This document shows positions 16,425 through 25,411 of a DNA stretch of 64,000 nucleotides, in pieces. Position numbers and translations under genes: made by a program. Origin of the DNA: Pseudomonas nitroreducens NBRC 12694 (lineage in GTDB: Bacteria; Pseudomonadota; Gammaproteobacteria; Pseudomonadales; Pseudomonadaceae); assembly GCF_002091755.1 (NCBI RefSeq), contig NZ_BDAI01000009.1, positions 124,001 to 188,000 of the forward strand. The letters run 5' to 3'. Below the pieces are notes generated by a model. That model was not told the origin of the DNA. It made no database searches and saw only the letters and a list, made by a program, of their open reading frames with translations. The stretch's first letter is position 1, and each line of letters starts with the position of its first letter.

Positions 16425-17732
16425 ATGGCTGAGTGGATCAAGAAGGCGAAGCCGACCGGGCAACAGGCCGCCGCCAACGACAAGCTGAAGGCAGACGTAT
16501 CGAACATCCTGCTGGACATCGAGAAGCGCGGCGATGCGGCGGTGCGTGAGCTGTCGGTGAAGTTCGATGGCTGGGACCGCAGCGACTACCGCCTGAGCGA
16601 GCACGAGATCGAACAGTGCATGGCCAGGCTGACCGACCGCGAGCGCGACGACATCCTCTTCGCCCAGGCCCAGGTGCGCCGCTTCGCCGACGCCCAGCGC
16701 GCATCGATGCTCGACTGCGAGATCGAGACCATTCCGGGCGTGGTGCTCGGCCACAAGCATATCCCGGTCAACGCTGCCGGCTGCTACGTGCCCGGCGGCA
16801 AGTACCCGTTGCTGGCCTCGGCGCACATGTCCATCGTCACCGCCAAGTCCGCCGGCGTGCGCAACATCGTCACCGCGGCGCCACCGTTCCAGAGCCAGCC
16901 TGCGCCCTACATCGTCGCTGCCCAGCACCTGGCTGGCGCGGACGCTATCTACTGCCTGGGCGGCATCCAGGCGGTGGCAGCTATGGCGATCGGCACCGAC
17001 AGCATCGACCCGGTGGATATCATCGTCGGTCCCGGTAACGCCTATGTTGCCGAAGCCAAGCGCCAGCTGTTCGGCCGCGTCGGCATCGACCTGTTCGCTG
17101 GCCCCACCGAAACCCTGCTGATCACCGACGATAGCGTCGACGGCGAACTCTGCGCCACCGACCTGCTGGGCCAGGCCGAGCACGGCAAGGATTCCCCAGC
17201 GGTGATGCTGACCACCTCGCGCGCGCTGGCCGAGGACACGCTGAAGGAAATCGCCCGCCTGCTGGAGCTGCTGCCCACCGCGGCCATCGCCGGCGAAGCC
17301 TGGGAAAACTTCGGCGAGATCATCCTCTGCGAATCCTTCGAGGAGATGGTGCGCTACTCCGATGAATACGCCTCGGAGCACGTACAGATCATGACCCGCG
17401 ACGACGACTTCTTCGTGAAGAACCTGAGCAACTATGGCGCGCTGTTCGTCGGTCCGCGCACCAACGTCTCCTATGGCGACAAGGTGATCGGCACTAACCA
17501 CACGCTGCCGACCAACAAGGCCGCGCGCTACACCGGCGGGCTTTGGGTCGGCAAGTACATCAAGACCTGTACCTACCAGCGCGTGCTGACCGACGAGGCC
17601 TCGGCGCTGATCGGCGAATACTGCTCGCGCCTGTGCCTGATGGAAGGCTTCGTCGGCCACGCCGAACAGGCCAACCTGCGCGTGCGCCGCTACGGCCACA
17701 AGGATGTGCCCTTCGGCGAGCCGGCGCTCTGA
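16425..17732 (+). CDS. Histidinol-dehydrogenase-family enzyme (catabolic paralogue)
   Basis: The 435-aa protein is close to the usual HisD length. The zinc ligands expected for HisD are present: Gln250 and His253 (GQAEHG), Asp352 (YGDKVIG) and His412 (FVGHAEQ). The catalytic Glu318-His319 pair is also there (SEHVQIM). HisD paralogues outside the histidine operon oxidise other alcohols in two NAD-dependent steps; DHPS dehydrogenase HpsN is a known example. No other histidine biosynthesis gene is nearby, and the neighbours are transporters and sugar-type oxidoreductases, so a catabolic alcohol substrate is likely but unidentified. The start was set by AAAAGGTG at 16411-16418. It is preceded by motif cluster C and probably heads the unit containing the Gfo/Idh and MFS genes. 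Confidence 0.9.
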   Translation: MAEWIKKAKPTGQQAAANDKLKADVSNILLDIEKRGDAAVRELSVKFDGWDRSDYRLSEHEIEQCMARLTDRERDDILFAQAQVRRFADAQRASMLDCEIETIPGVVLGHKHIPVNAAGCYVPGGKYPLLASAHMSIVTAKSAGVRNIVTAAPPFQSQPAPYIVAAQHLAGADAIYCLGGIQAVAAMAIGTDSIDPVDIIVGPGNAYVAEAKRQLFGRVGIDLFAGPTETLLITDDSVDGELCATDLLGQAEHGKDSPAVMLTTSRALAEDTLKEIARLLELLPTAAIAGEAWENFGEIILCESFEEMVRYSDEYASEHVQIMTRDDDFFVKNLSNYGALFVGPRTNVSYGDKVIGTNHTLPTNKAARYTGGLWVGKYIKTCTYQRVLTDEASALIGEYCSRLCLMEGFVGHAEQANLRVRRYGHKDVPFGEPAL

Positions 17733-17892
17733 GCCCTGCCGCCACAATAACGCTGCAAGTGAACGTGCGAAGAGTACGTGTGAGCCGGGGTGTTCCGGGG
17801 CTGGGGCCTGCGCCGGCTCACGCTACCCGCGGGGCGCTTCGGCGCTCCGCGGTTTTGCGCAGCATTCCACCACCCAGCCTGGAGATCCAGCC

Positions 17893-19071
17893 ATGCCCAG
17901 CCTGACAACCGACATACCGGCGAAGCCGCGTTTGCGCGCCGGCATGATCGGCGGTGGCGAAGGCGCCTATTTCGCCAGCTACCACCGGGCCGCCATGCGC
18001 CTGTGCAACCGCTTCGATCTGGTAGCCGGTGTGTTCTCCTCGTCGCCGGCGAAATCGCAGGAAGCGGGCAGGGCGCTGGGCATCGACGTCGAGCGCATAT
18101 ACCCCTCGGTACAGGCCATGGCGGATGCCGAGCGCGGCCGTCGGGATGCGATTGACGTGGTCGTGGTGGTGACGCCCAATCACCTGCACTTCGAGGCCTG
18201 CCAGGCGTTTCTCGCCGCAGGTATCCCGGTGATCTGCGACAAGCCCCTGGTCAACCGCCTGGACGAGGCTGACCAACTACTGGAACTGGTTCGCCGGCAA
18301 CCGACCTTCTTCGGCGTCACCTTCACCTACCTGGGCTATCCCATGGTCCGTGAGGCGCGCAGCCGCATCCGTGCCGGGGAGCTGGGAGATATCCGTTTCG
18401 TGCAGGCCGAGTACCTGCTGGAGTGGCTTTGCCAGGGCACCGAGGGGCTGAGCGACAGCCTGGCCTGGCGCGGCGACATGGCCAAGGCGGGGGCGACCAG
18501 TGTGGTCGGCGACGTCGGTACCCATGCCCTGAGTCTTATGGAATTCGTCACTGACCAGCGCTGCCGCAGGCTCAACGCGAATCTTTCGACGAAGGTCCCG
18601 GGCTGGCCGATGGACGACCAATGCGTCGCCCAGCTTGAGTTCGACGGCGGCGCCGACGGCCTGATGTGGCTGAGCTTCGCCGCGCCCGGCCACCGCAACG
18701 GGCTGAGCCTGAAGGTGGTCGGCAGCAAGGCGTCGCTGGAGTGGCGCCAGGAAGCGCCGGAGACGCTGCATGTCAGTCCGGTGGACGAGGCCGAACGGAT
18801 CTACCGGCGCGGCCAGGCGGATAATTTCCCCCATGCCCGCGCCAGCAGCAGCCTTCCTGCCGGCTGCAGCGAGGGCTATCTGGAAGCGCTGGCGGTGCTC
18901 TACGCGGATTTCGCCGATGCCATGGCGACGGACGATCAGCAACCTGGCATCGGAAGTGCACTGCTTCCGGGGCTTGTCGAGGGAGTGAGAGGCGTGCAGT
19001 TCTGCCATGCCTGCCTGCAATCGAGCCGGGAGCGCTCGTGGGTGGAGCTGCCCAGCGCCGAATCGGAGTGA
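17893..19071 (+). CDS. Gfo/Idh/MocA-family oxidoreductase
   Basis: The 392-aa protein has an N-terminal Rossmann NAD(P)-binding site (GMIGGGEGAYFASYHR, about residues 17-32). The family's conserved lysine appears in CDKPLVNRL (the EKP motif), followed by the C-terminal substrate domain with DVGTHALSLMEF. Relatives oxidise or reduce hydroxyls on sugars, inositols and their keto derivatives. ATG at 17893 has GGAG 8 nt upstream. It follows the HisD-like gene by 160 nt and precedes a MFS transporter by 130 nt. The substrate is unknown. Confidence 0.88.
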   Translation: MPSLTTDIPAKPRLRAGMIGGGEGAYFASYHRAAMRLCNRFDLVAGVFSSSPAKSQEAGRALGIDVERIYPSVQAMADAERGRRDAIDVVVVVTPNHLHFEACQAFLAAGIPVICDKPLVNRLDEADQLLELVRRQPTFFGVTFTYLGYPMVREARSRIRAGELGDIRFVQAEYLLEWLCQGTEGLSDSLAWRGDMAKAGATSVVGDVGTHALSLMEFVTDQRCRRLNANLSTKVPGWPMDDQCVAQLEFDGGADGLMWLSFAAPGHRNGLSLKVVGSKASLEWRQEAPETLHVSPVDEAERIYRRGQADNFPHARASSSLPAGCSEGYLEALAVLYADFADAMATDDQQPGIGSALLPGLVEGVRGVQFCHACLQSSRERSWVELPSAESE

Positions 19072-19201
19072 AGGGAAGGTCAGTTTTTTAGAAAGATGAG
19101 TGCCTGCAGGACCGAGGAGCGAGTCCGCAGCTACCAACCAACGGCTTGTGGCCTGCGGGCCAACTAGTCTTCAGCTGTGCTACGGAATTGTTGAAAACAA
19201 G

Positions 19202-20467
19202 ATGAACAAGAGAAACAACAACCTGGTCACTCCACGCATTCGCCGGGCGCGCATCGCCACCTTCGCGGGTTTCATGATGATCGGCGCCATGATGTACATC
19301 TGGTCCACCGGCGTGACGGCCTTCCGCGAACAGATGGGCCTGTCGGGCAGCCTCGGCGATGTGGACTTCGGAATGATCGCGCTGAGCATCGGCGTCGGCG
19401 CCGCCATCGGCTGCATCGCCGTGGGGCGCTTCGTCGATGCGTTCGGCGCGCGCAAGGTCATCTACGCCACCGCCATTGCCTATCCGCTGTCGATCATCCC
19501 CATGGGCTACATCAGCCACTTCTGGTTCGCTGTCACCTTTGGTGGCGTGCTCGGGTTGTTCCGCGGTGCCATCGATACCGCGCTGAACTCACACGGGGTG
19601 CAGGTCGAGCGCTTCTACCAGCGGCCGATCATGTCGGCCTTCCACGCCTTCTATTCCTTCGGTGGCTTCCTGATCGGCATAGTCGGCAGCTACTTCGCCA
19701 GTCACTACACCAGCAGCGCCGCGGTGCCGTTCACCGTGCTTGGCCTGGCGATGCTGCTGATCGGCCTGGTCACCGGGCACTTCCTGCTCGACAAGGGCGA
19801 GGTGCCGGCCCAGGACATGGCCGTTGCCGCCAGTGATGCGGCGGGCCCGGCCAGCTCCGTACGGAACTGGCAGATCATCCTGATCATGGTCGGCTTCGGC
19901 ATCCTGCTGCTGGGCAGCATCATCGGCGAAGGCGCGGTCTCGGACTGGGGCCAGGAATACGTACGCCGCCAGCTCGGCACAAGCGCCTCCGAGGCCGGCC
20001 TGGCGATCACGGTGTTCATCGGTGCGCAGTGCTTCAGCCGGGTCGTCGGCGACCGCATCGCCGAGCGTATCGGCGCGGCGCAGATGGTTTTCTGCAGCGG
20101 CCTGGTGGCGGTGGCCGGTCTGCTCGTGACCATCATCGGCGGCACGCCGCTGGCGGGGTTGGTCGGTTTCGGCCTCTATGGCCTGGGGCTGGCCTGCATC
20201 GCCCCGCTGATGCTCTCCAGCGCGGGGCGCAAGGACCCGGCTCATGCCGGTCGCAACATCGGCATCGTCAACGGCATCGGCTACTCGGGGATGCTGGTGG
20301 GGCCGGCGGGCATCGCTGCGGTGGTCAACTATTTCGGGCTGAGCTACCTGCTCTATGCACCGCTGATCCTGCTCGGCCTGCTGGCGATCTTCAGCCCGCT
20401 CCTGATGCGCGCCCACGTGTCATCGCCGGCAGGCAGCGGGGCGTCAACCTCACTGCCTGCGCACTAG
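19202..20467 (+). CDS. MFS transporter, second in cluster
   Basis: The 421-aa protein has about 12 hydrophobic segments. MFS features include FVDAFGARKVIYAT in the helix 2-3 loop and MSAFHAFYSFGGFLIG mid-protein, related to the transporter at 14039. ATG at 19202 was chosen because the protein becomes MFS-like there; the ribosome site is weak. It converges with the LacI gene, with only 6 nt between the stops. Confidence 0.85.
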   Translation: MNKRNNNLVTPRIRRARIATFAGFMMIGAMMYIWSTGVTAFREQMGLSGSLGDVDFGMIALSIGVGAAIGCIAVGRFVDAFGARKVIYATAIAYPLSIIPMGYISHFWFAVTFGGVLGLFRGAIDTALNSHGVQVERFYQRPIMSAFHAFYSFGGFLIGIVGSYFASHYTSSAAVPFTVLGLAMLLIGLVTGHFLLDKGEVPAQDMAVAASDAAGPASSVRNWQIILIMVGFGILLLGSIIGEGAVSDWGQEYVRRQLGTSASEAGLAITVFIGAQCFSRVVGDRIAERIGAAQMVFCSGLVAVAGLLVTIIGGTPLAGLVGFGLYGLGLACIAPLMLSSAGRKDPAHAGRNIGIVNGIGYSGMLVGPAGIAAVVNYFGLSYLLYAPLILLGLLAIFSPLLMRAHVSSPAGSGASTSLPAH

Positions 20468-20473
20468 CGGTGG

Positions 20474-21556
20474 CTAGTCGAGCTTGCGGGTGGAAGTGCG
20501 TACCACCAGCTGGGTCTGGAAGATCTTGCGCTTGGGCTCGTCGCCCTCGGCGGGCGGTGTGTTGAGAATGTCCACCAGGAAGCGCGCGGCGTAGACACCT
20601 TTTTCCACCAACGGCTGGCGGATGGTGGTCAGGCCGGCATTGCCGGCCTCGGCGATATCGTCGAAGCCGATCACCGACAGATCGTCCGGCACCTTCATCT
20701 GCAAGGTCTGCGCGGCACTGATAGAGGCGAGCGCCATGACATCCGAGCAGGCCACGATGGCGGTGGGAGCGTACTGGTTGAGCAGGCTGGTGGCGGCCGC
20801 CTGGCCCACCGTCGAGTCGAAGCCGCCGGCCTCGAAGACATGAAGATCGCTGAACGCCAGGCCCGCTTCCTCGGCTTCCTCGATATAGCCGGTGAGCCGC
20901 TCGCGCACGATCATCTCGGTGGACGACTTGAAGCGCTTGAAGTCCACCTCGCCACGGTGGTTGTCGGGGTTGAGGCGATCGACGATGACGCCGATCCGCC
21001 GGTGTCCCAGCTCCAGCAAGTGGCGCATCTGCTGCCGGGCGGCGCCGCGGTCGTCGATGCCGACGTAATGGGCGCCGTCGATCATCGGCGAGTCCACCAC
21101 CACGTAGGGAATGCGCTGCTGGATCACCGCCCGCACCATCGGGTGGTCGTCGGGCATGGTCGGGATGATCAGGCCATCCACCAGGCCACGCACCGCCAGG
21201 CTGGTGTTGCCGGGCTTGCCGTCTTCCTTGCGGATGCGCTGGTTGTTCAGCGGGAACAGCGTCAGGGCGACGTTGGACAGTTCGCCGATCTCGCCGATGC
21301 CGCGCAGCAGGGCGATCATCGAGGGATCAGCGAAGGCGTAGGACAACTTGTCCATCACCATCAGGCCGATGGCGCCGACCTTACCCGAGCGCAGACTGCG
21401 CCCCATGATGTTGGGTCCCGGATAGCCGAGCTGCTCCGCCACCGCGAGGATGTGCTCGCGCTGCGCCGCCGACAGCTTGCCGGGCTTGTTGTAGGCATAG
21501 GAAACAGCCGGCTGGGAAACCCCGGCGGCCAATGCCACGTCCTTCATCGAAACCAT
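20474..21556 (-). CDS. LacI-family transcriptional regulator 1
   Basis: The 360-aa protein has an N-terminal LacI helix-turn-helix (MKDVALAAGVSQPAVSYAY) and a periplasmic-binding-protein-like effector domain with the usual end (SVIGFDDIAEAGNAGLTTIRQP). It closely resembles the second LacI protein (35851-36945), including the hinge region SLRSG.(I/V)GAIGL and the dimer-region sequence ELSNVALTLFP. It is divergent from the GH3 gene and is a candidate regulator of it and of the surrounding operons. ATG at 21556 is used; GTG at 21562 and ATG at 21547 are alternatives. Confidence 0.9.
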   Translation of the reverse strand: MVSMKDVALAAGVSQPAVSYAYNKPGKLSAAQREHILAVAEQLGYPGPNIMGRSLRSGKVGAIGLMVMDKLSYAFADPSMIALLRGIGEIGELSNVALTLFPLNNQRIRKEDGKPGNTSLAVRGLVDGLIIPTMPDDHPMVRAVIQQRIPYVVVDSPMIDGAHYVGIDDRGAARQQMRHLLELGHRRIGVIVDRLNPDNHRGEVDFKRFKSSTEMIVRERLTGYIEEAEEAGLAFSDLHVFEAGGFDSTVGQAAATSLLNQYAPTAIVACSDVMALASISAAQTLQMKVPDDLSVIGFDDIAEAGNAGLTTIRQPLVEKGVYAARFLVDILNTPPAEGDEPKRKIFQTQLVVRTSTRKLD

Positions 21557-21740
21557 CGTCACACTCTTCAGCCACTTCCGTGGCGCTCATTCCTGTTCGG
21601 CCCTGGCGGCTTGTGCCTTGCCCGGGCCGCGAAGTCCCTGCGCGATCATAACGCACCTGAGGGCCGGGTATCGGCCGCAAAGCGGCGCCGGCCTGCCGAA
21701 TCTGTCACCCAAGTCGTCACCTGAGAAAAGGAGTGAAACC

Positions 21741-22760
21741 GTGAGCACACTACTGGAAAGCGCCTACGCGACCCTGCTGCCGGCCTTTGCCGGGCTGGAG
21801 CTGGATGGCGCCGTCCTCGACTTCCTCACCAGCGGCGGCTGTTCGCTGCTGCTGGGCGAGACCCGCGCGGAATACCTGGCGCGGTCGATGTCGGCCCAGC
21901 GCCAGGGCAGCGAGAGCCGCGAGCAGTTCAGCCAACTGGTCGCCCAGGCCCGCGAACTGGCCGGGCAGGACCTGCTGATCGCCGTGGATCAGGAATTGGG
22001 CGGCATCCTGCGCCTGCACCGGCTGGTTCCCGCGCTGCCCAGCGCTGCTGAGGCCCGCACGCTGAGCACGCAGGAGCTGGCGCGGCAGGCGGCGTCGGTC
22101 GCCGAGTCGGCCCGAGCCATGGGCGTCAATCTGTTCCTGGCCCCCATCGTCGATGTCGTCACCGGCGAGAATCCTTGGTTGCAGAATCGCACCCTGGGAA
22201 CCCGCGCAGAGGATGTCAGCCGTGTGAGCGGTGCCTACGTCAACGGCGTGCAGCAGGCCGGTGTCGCCGCCGTCGCCAAGCACTTTCCGGGGCACCCGGT
22301 GACGCCGCTGGACCCGGCGGTGGAAGAGGCGATCGTCGAGTGTTCGAGGGAAGAGCTGCAGCCCACCTTGGGCGTGTTCGCCGACCTGATCGCGGGCGGA
22401 GTGCAGGCCATCATGGTCGGCCCGGCGCTGGTGCCGGCACTGGATGCACGGGAACCTTCCAGCACATCGGCGACCACTGTCGGGCTGCTGCGGGATGAAA
22501 TGGGCTTCACCGGGCTGATCGTCTCCGATGACCTGGACGCACCGGGCATTCACCGTGGCCGCTCCATCGAGGCGACCGCCGTGGCGTCGATCAGTGCCGG
22601 TGCCGACCTGCTGCTGCTTTCCAGCGAGGCGGGTCTGGACTCGGTCGCTCGGGCGCTGGTCGAGGCAGTGGAGAAGGGCGAGATGACCGAGGCACGCCTG
22701 CTGGATGCGGCGCGGCGGGTAAGGGCGCTGGCAGCGCAACTGGCATCGGCCAGAGGCTGA
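21741..22760 (+). CDS. Glycoside hydrolase family 3 protein (NagZ-like fold)
   Basis: The 339-aa, single-domain protein is about the size of bacterial NagZ. GH3 marks are AVDQELGG (81-88), AKHFPGH (179-185) and the nucleophile region GLIVSDDLDAPGI (about Asp263). No signal peptide is visible, so it is probably cytoplasmic. In NagZ the KHFPGHG segment is followed by D-S-H, whose His acts in acid/base catalysis. Here the equivalent reads LDPAVE, without that His, so the substrate or mechanism may differ. GTG at 21741 follows AAAGGAG (21727-21733). It is divergent from LacI 1 and converges with the GMC gene at a strong hairpin. It may release a sugar unit for the oxidoreductases nearby. Confidence 0.85.
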   Translation: MSTLLESAYATLLPAFAGLELDGAVLDFLTSGGCSLLLGETRAEYLARSMSAQRQGSESREQFSQLVAQARELAGQDLLIAVDQELGGILRLHRLVPALPSAAEARTLSTQELARQAASVAESARAMGVNLFLAPIVDVVTGENPWLQNRTLGTRAEDVSRVSGAYVNGVQQAGVAAVAKHFPGHPVTPLDPAVEEAIVECSREELQPTLGVFADLIAGGVQAIMVGPALVPALDAREPSSTSATTVGLLRDEMGFTGLIVSDDLDAPGIHRGRSIEATAVASISAGADLLLLSSEAGLDSVARALVEAVEKGEMTEARLLDAARRVRALAAQLASARG

Positions 22761-22765
22761 AAAAG

Positions 22766-22804
22766 CTGCGTTGCACTGCCGGTGGCTGTGGCAGTGCAAC
22801 GCAG
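22766..22804. terminator. Bidirectional terminator between convergent genes
   Basis: A perfect 15-bp stem (22766-22780 with 22790-22804; CTGCGTTGCACTGCC) with a 9-nt loop is located exactly between the GH3 and GMC stop codons. AAAAAG precedes it on the plus strand, giving a T-rich tail for leftward transcripts. It probably serves both directions. Confidence 0.8.
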
Positions 22805-22817
22805 AAAGGATGCTCGG

Positions 22818-24458
22818 TCAGGCCGATTCGGCAGGCAGGGTCTGGTGCAGGGCGCAGGTGTCAGTCTTGTGCGCCAGGCCTTTCTGGATCATGTCGGCGG
22901 CTTTCTCGCCAATCATGATGCACACCGCGTTCGGGTTGCCCGACACCAGCGTCGGCATGATCGAGGCATCGGCGACCCGCAGGCCCTCGACCCCGTGAAC
23001 CCGCAGGTCAGGCCCCACGACCGAACCCGGATCGGTACCCATGCGGCAGGTACCCGCCGGGTGCAGCGCGGCATGGGCCTGCTCCAGGCAGAACTTGCGC
23101 ATCTCCTCGCGGTTGCGCACCTCGTTGCCCGGCACGTGGCGTCGGGCAATGAAGGGTTTGAACGCCGCCTGGCGCATGATCTGCTCGCCGACCATACAGC
23201 CATCGGTGAGCGCCTCGATGTCGTACGGGTCGGAGAAATAGTTCGGCACGATGCGCGGCGGCAGGCTGGTGTCGGCCCCGCGCAGTTCGACGTAGCCACG
23301 CGAGCGCGGGCGAATCTGCCCCAGGTTGAGGGTGCAGCCGTTGCCGCCGGGCACCGAGTCGACGCCTTCCTCGATGCCCGCGCCGACCACCATGAAGTAC
23401 TGCACGTCCGGGGTTTCCTGGGTGTTGTCGCCCCACCAGAAGGCGCCGCCCTCGATCAGGTTGGAGGCCGCCGGGCCGTTGCGGAACAGGGCGTACTGCA
23501 GGCCGGCCATGGCCTTCCAGAACGGCTTCTTGTACTTGTCGTAGCTGTGCGGGCCGGTGAGTTCGTAGACCAGCGAGATCTCGATGTGGTCCTGCAGGTT
23601 CTGGCCGACGCCGGGCAGGTCGCTGACGACCTCGATGCCGTGCTCGCGCAGGTGCTCGGCCGGGCCGATGCCGGAGAGCATGAGCAGGCGCGGCGAGCTG
23701 ATGGCGCCGGCGCTGAGGATGATTTCCTTGTTGGCGAAGATCTGCTGGCGGTGGCCGTTCTCGATGAACTCGACGCCTTTGGCGCGGTTGCCCTGCATGA
23801 GGATGCGCTCGACGCGGCAGCCGGTGCGGACCGACAGGTTGGCGCGACGTTTCGCCGGGGCCAGGTAGGCGCTGGCGGCGCTGCTGCGCAAGCCGTTCTT
23901 CGCGGTGATCTGGTAGAGGCCGCAGCCAGCCGGATCGCCGCTGTTGAAATCGGCGTTGTAGGGCAGGCCGAACTCCTGGCAGGCCTTGAGCCAGACCTTG
24001 GTCAGCGGGTGGATGTAGGGCACGTCGGAGACCCCCAGCGGGCCGCCGGTGCCGTGCACCTGATTGCTGAAGCGCTCGTTGTCCTCGGCCTTGCGGAAGT
24101 ACGGCAGCACGTCCTGATAGCCCCAGCCCGCGGCGCCCTGGGCAGCCCAGCCGTCATAGTCCTGGGGCACGCCGCGGATGTAGATCATCGCGTTCACCGA
24201 GCTGCCGCCACCGAGCACGCTGGCCTGGACCATGGTCGGTTTTTCCGTGCGCGCCTGGTCGTCACGGGGTTCCCACTCGTAGCGCTTGAGCAGCGGGCCC
24301 TGGGCGGTCTTGTAGTAGGCGCCGGGGATGTGGATGTAGGGGCTGCGGTCGCGCGGGCCTTCCTCGAACAGCACGACGGAGGCGGAAGGGTCCTCGCTCA
24401 GCCGCGAAGCGACGGTGCAGCCGGTGGAGCCGCCGCCGATAACGATGTAGTCAACCAT
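22818..24458 (-). CDS. GMC-family FAD oxidoreductase (choline / alcohol dehydrogenase type)
   Basis: The 546-aa protein has an N-terminal FAD-binding site (DYIVIGGGSTGC, residues 3-14), the GMC signature around LGGGSSVNAMIYIRG and the C-terminal catalytic His in HPAGTCRMG with the paired Asn in VSGNPNAVC. Family members oxidise primary or sugar hydroxyls and pass electrons to quinone or another acceptor. No export signal is visible. ATG at 24458 was chosen because the FAD motif follows at once. It is the last gene of the leftward operon, 38 nt after the isomerase gene. Confidence 0.9.
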   Translation of the reverse strand: MVDYIVIGGGSTGCTVASRLSEDPSASVVLFEEGPRDRSPYIHIPGAYYKTAQGPLLKRYEWEPRDDQARTEKPTMVQASVLGGGSSVNAMIYIRGVPQDYDGWAAQGAAGWGYQDVLPYFRKAEDNERFSNQVHGTGGPLGVSDVPYIHPLTKVWLKACQEFGLPYNADFNSGDPAGCGLYQITAKNGLRSSAASAYLAPAKRRANLSVRTGCRVERILMQGNRAKGVEFIENGHRQQIFANKEIILSAGAISSPRLLMLSGIGPAEHLREHGIEVVSDLPGVGQNLQDHIEISLVYELTGPHSYDKYKKPFWKAMAGLQYALFRNGPAASNLIEGGAFWWGDNTQETPDVQYFMVVGAGIEEGVDSVPGGNGCTLNLGQIRPRSRGYVELRGADTSLPPRIVPNYFSDPYDIEALTDGCMVGEQIMRQAAFKPFIARRHVPGNEVRNREEMRKFCLEQAHAALHPAGTCRMGTDPGSVVGPDLRVHGVEGLRVADASIMPTLVSGNPNAVCIMIGEKAADMIQKGLAHKTDTCALHQTLPAESA

Positions 24459-24496
24459 GAAAGTTCTCTCAGCCTGGTGGCGGAATGGGGTGGGGA

Positions 24497-25381
24497 TCAT
24501 CGGCTCAGCAGGCGTTCGAGCAGCGCCTTGAGCTCGCTGGCCACCGCGTAGCTGTCCTGCTGCTGTTGCCTGCGGCAGAACAGCTCGCAGCTCCACCAGC
24601 CCTGGTAGCCGGTGGAGAGCACGGCGTCGGTCCAGGCCTGCAGGTCGAGCGTGCCCTGGCCGGTGGGGACGTCGCGCAGCACCACTTCGTCGGGAATGCC
24701 GCCGGCGAAGGCCAGCGAGTCGCAGACGTGCACGCCGTAGAGGTGGCGCTTGTCCATCTTCGCCACGTCATCCGGGGTGTCGCCGGAGGTGTGGCAGTGC
24801 CAGAAGTCGATGACCATCTTCAGGTTGTCGCGCTCGCTGCGATCGAGCAGTTCCACCTGGTGGTCGATGCCGCGCAGAGGGGTCCAGGACAACGCTTCCA
24901 GATACAGGGTCAGGCCGAAGCCCTGCGCCAGATCGGCCAGGCGCCGCAGGTTGTTGGCCGTCAGCAGCTTCTGTTCGCGCAGATCGGTGCCCAGCAGGCC
25001 GGCATAAAGCTGCGAATGGCCCTGGCGCTCGAAGTCGCGTACCGCCTCGACGTTGATCGGCCCGGTGAGCACCTGCACGCCCTTGGCGCCCGCCGCCTGG
25101 GCCAGGGTGAACAGCGCCTCGGCCTCGGCGAACAGCGCGTGCTCCTCGGCGCCCTGGCGTTCGATGTTCGCCAGGTAGCCGACGCCGGGAATATCCAGAT
25201 CGCCCAGCAGGTGCTTCAGCTCGCCGTGGGTGAAGCCGGCGTCCAGGTAGCTGGCGATCTTCAGGCCCGATGCCTCCAGCGCCTGCAGGCCGAGACGGCG
25301 GGTGATGTCGACATCGGTGGCCAGGGTGCCGTGGCGCGAAACAGTCGAGTGCAGCGCCATCGTTTGCCCGGAAATGTTCAT
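24497..25381 (-). CDS. Sugar phosphate isomerase/epimerase-type TIM-barrel protein
   Basis: The 294-aa protein is of the xylose-isomerase-like TIM barrel (AP endonuclease 2) superfamily. The usual metal ligands can be placed: Glu162 (LYLEALSW), Asp192 with His195 (VIDFWHCH), His218 (GVHVCD) and Glu266 (SCELF). Relatives isomerise keto-sugars or epimerise cyclic polyols. A clear ribosome site (AGAGGAATCACG) precedes ATG at 25381. It lies between the two GMC genes of the operon, which fits isomerisation of an oxidised sugar intermediate (inference). Confidence 0.87.
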   Translation of the reverse strand: MNISGQTMALHSTVSRHGTLATDVDITRRLGLQALEASGLKIASYLDAGFTHGELKHLLGDLDIPGVGYLANIERQGAEEHALFAEAEALFTLAQAAGAKGVQVLTGPINVEAVRDFERQGHSQLYAGLLGTDLREQKLLTANNLRRLADLAQGFGLTLYLEALSWTPLRGIDHQVELLDRSERDNLKMVIDFWHCHTSGDTPDDVAKMDKRHLYGVHVCDSLAFAGGIPDEVVLRDVPTGQGTLDLQAWTDAVLSTGYQGWWSCELFCRRQQQQDSYAVASELKALLERLLSR

Positions 25382-25411
25382 CGTGATTCCTCTTGTTCTC
25401 TTGAAGGACGA

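Noticed and set aside
16242..17747. 501-codon minus-strand frame
   Set aside because: Antisense shadow of the HisD-like gene.
22782..24551. 589-codon plus-strand frame
   Set aside because: Antisense shadow of the GMC oxidoreductase.
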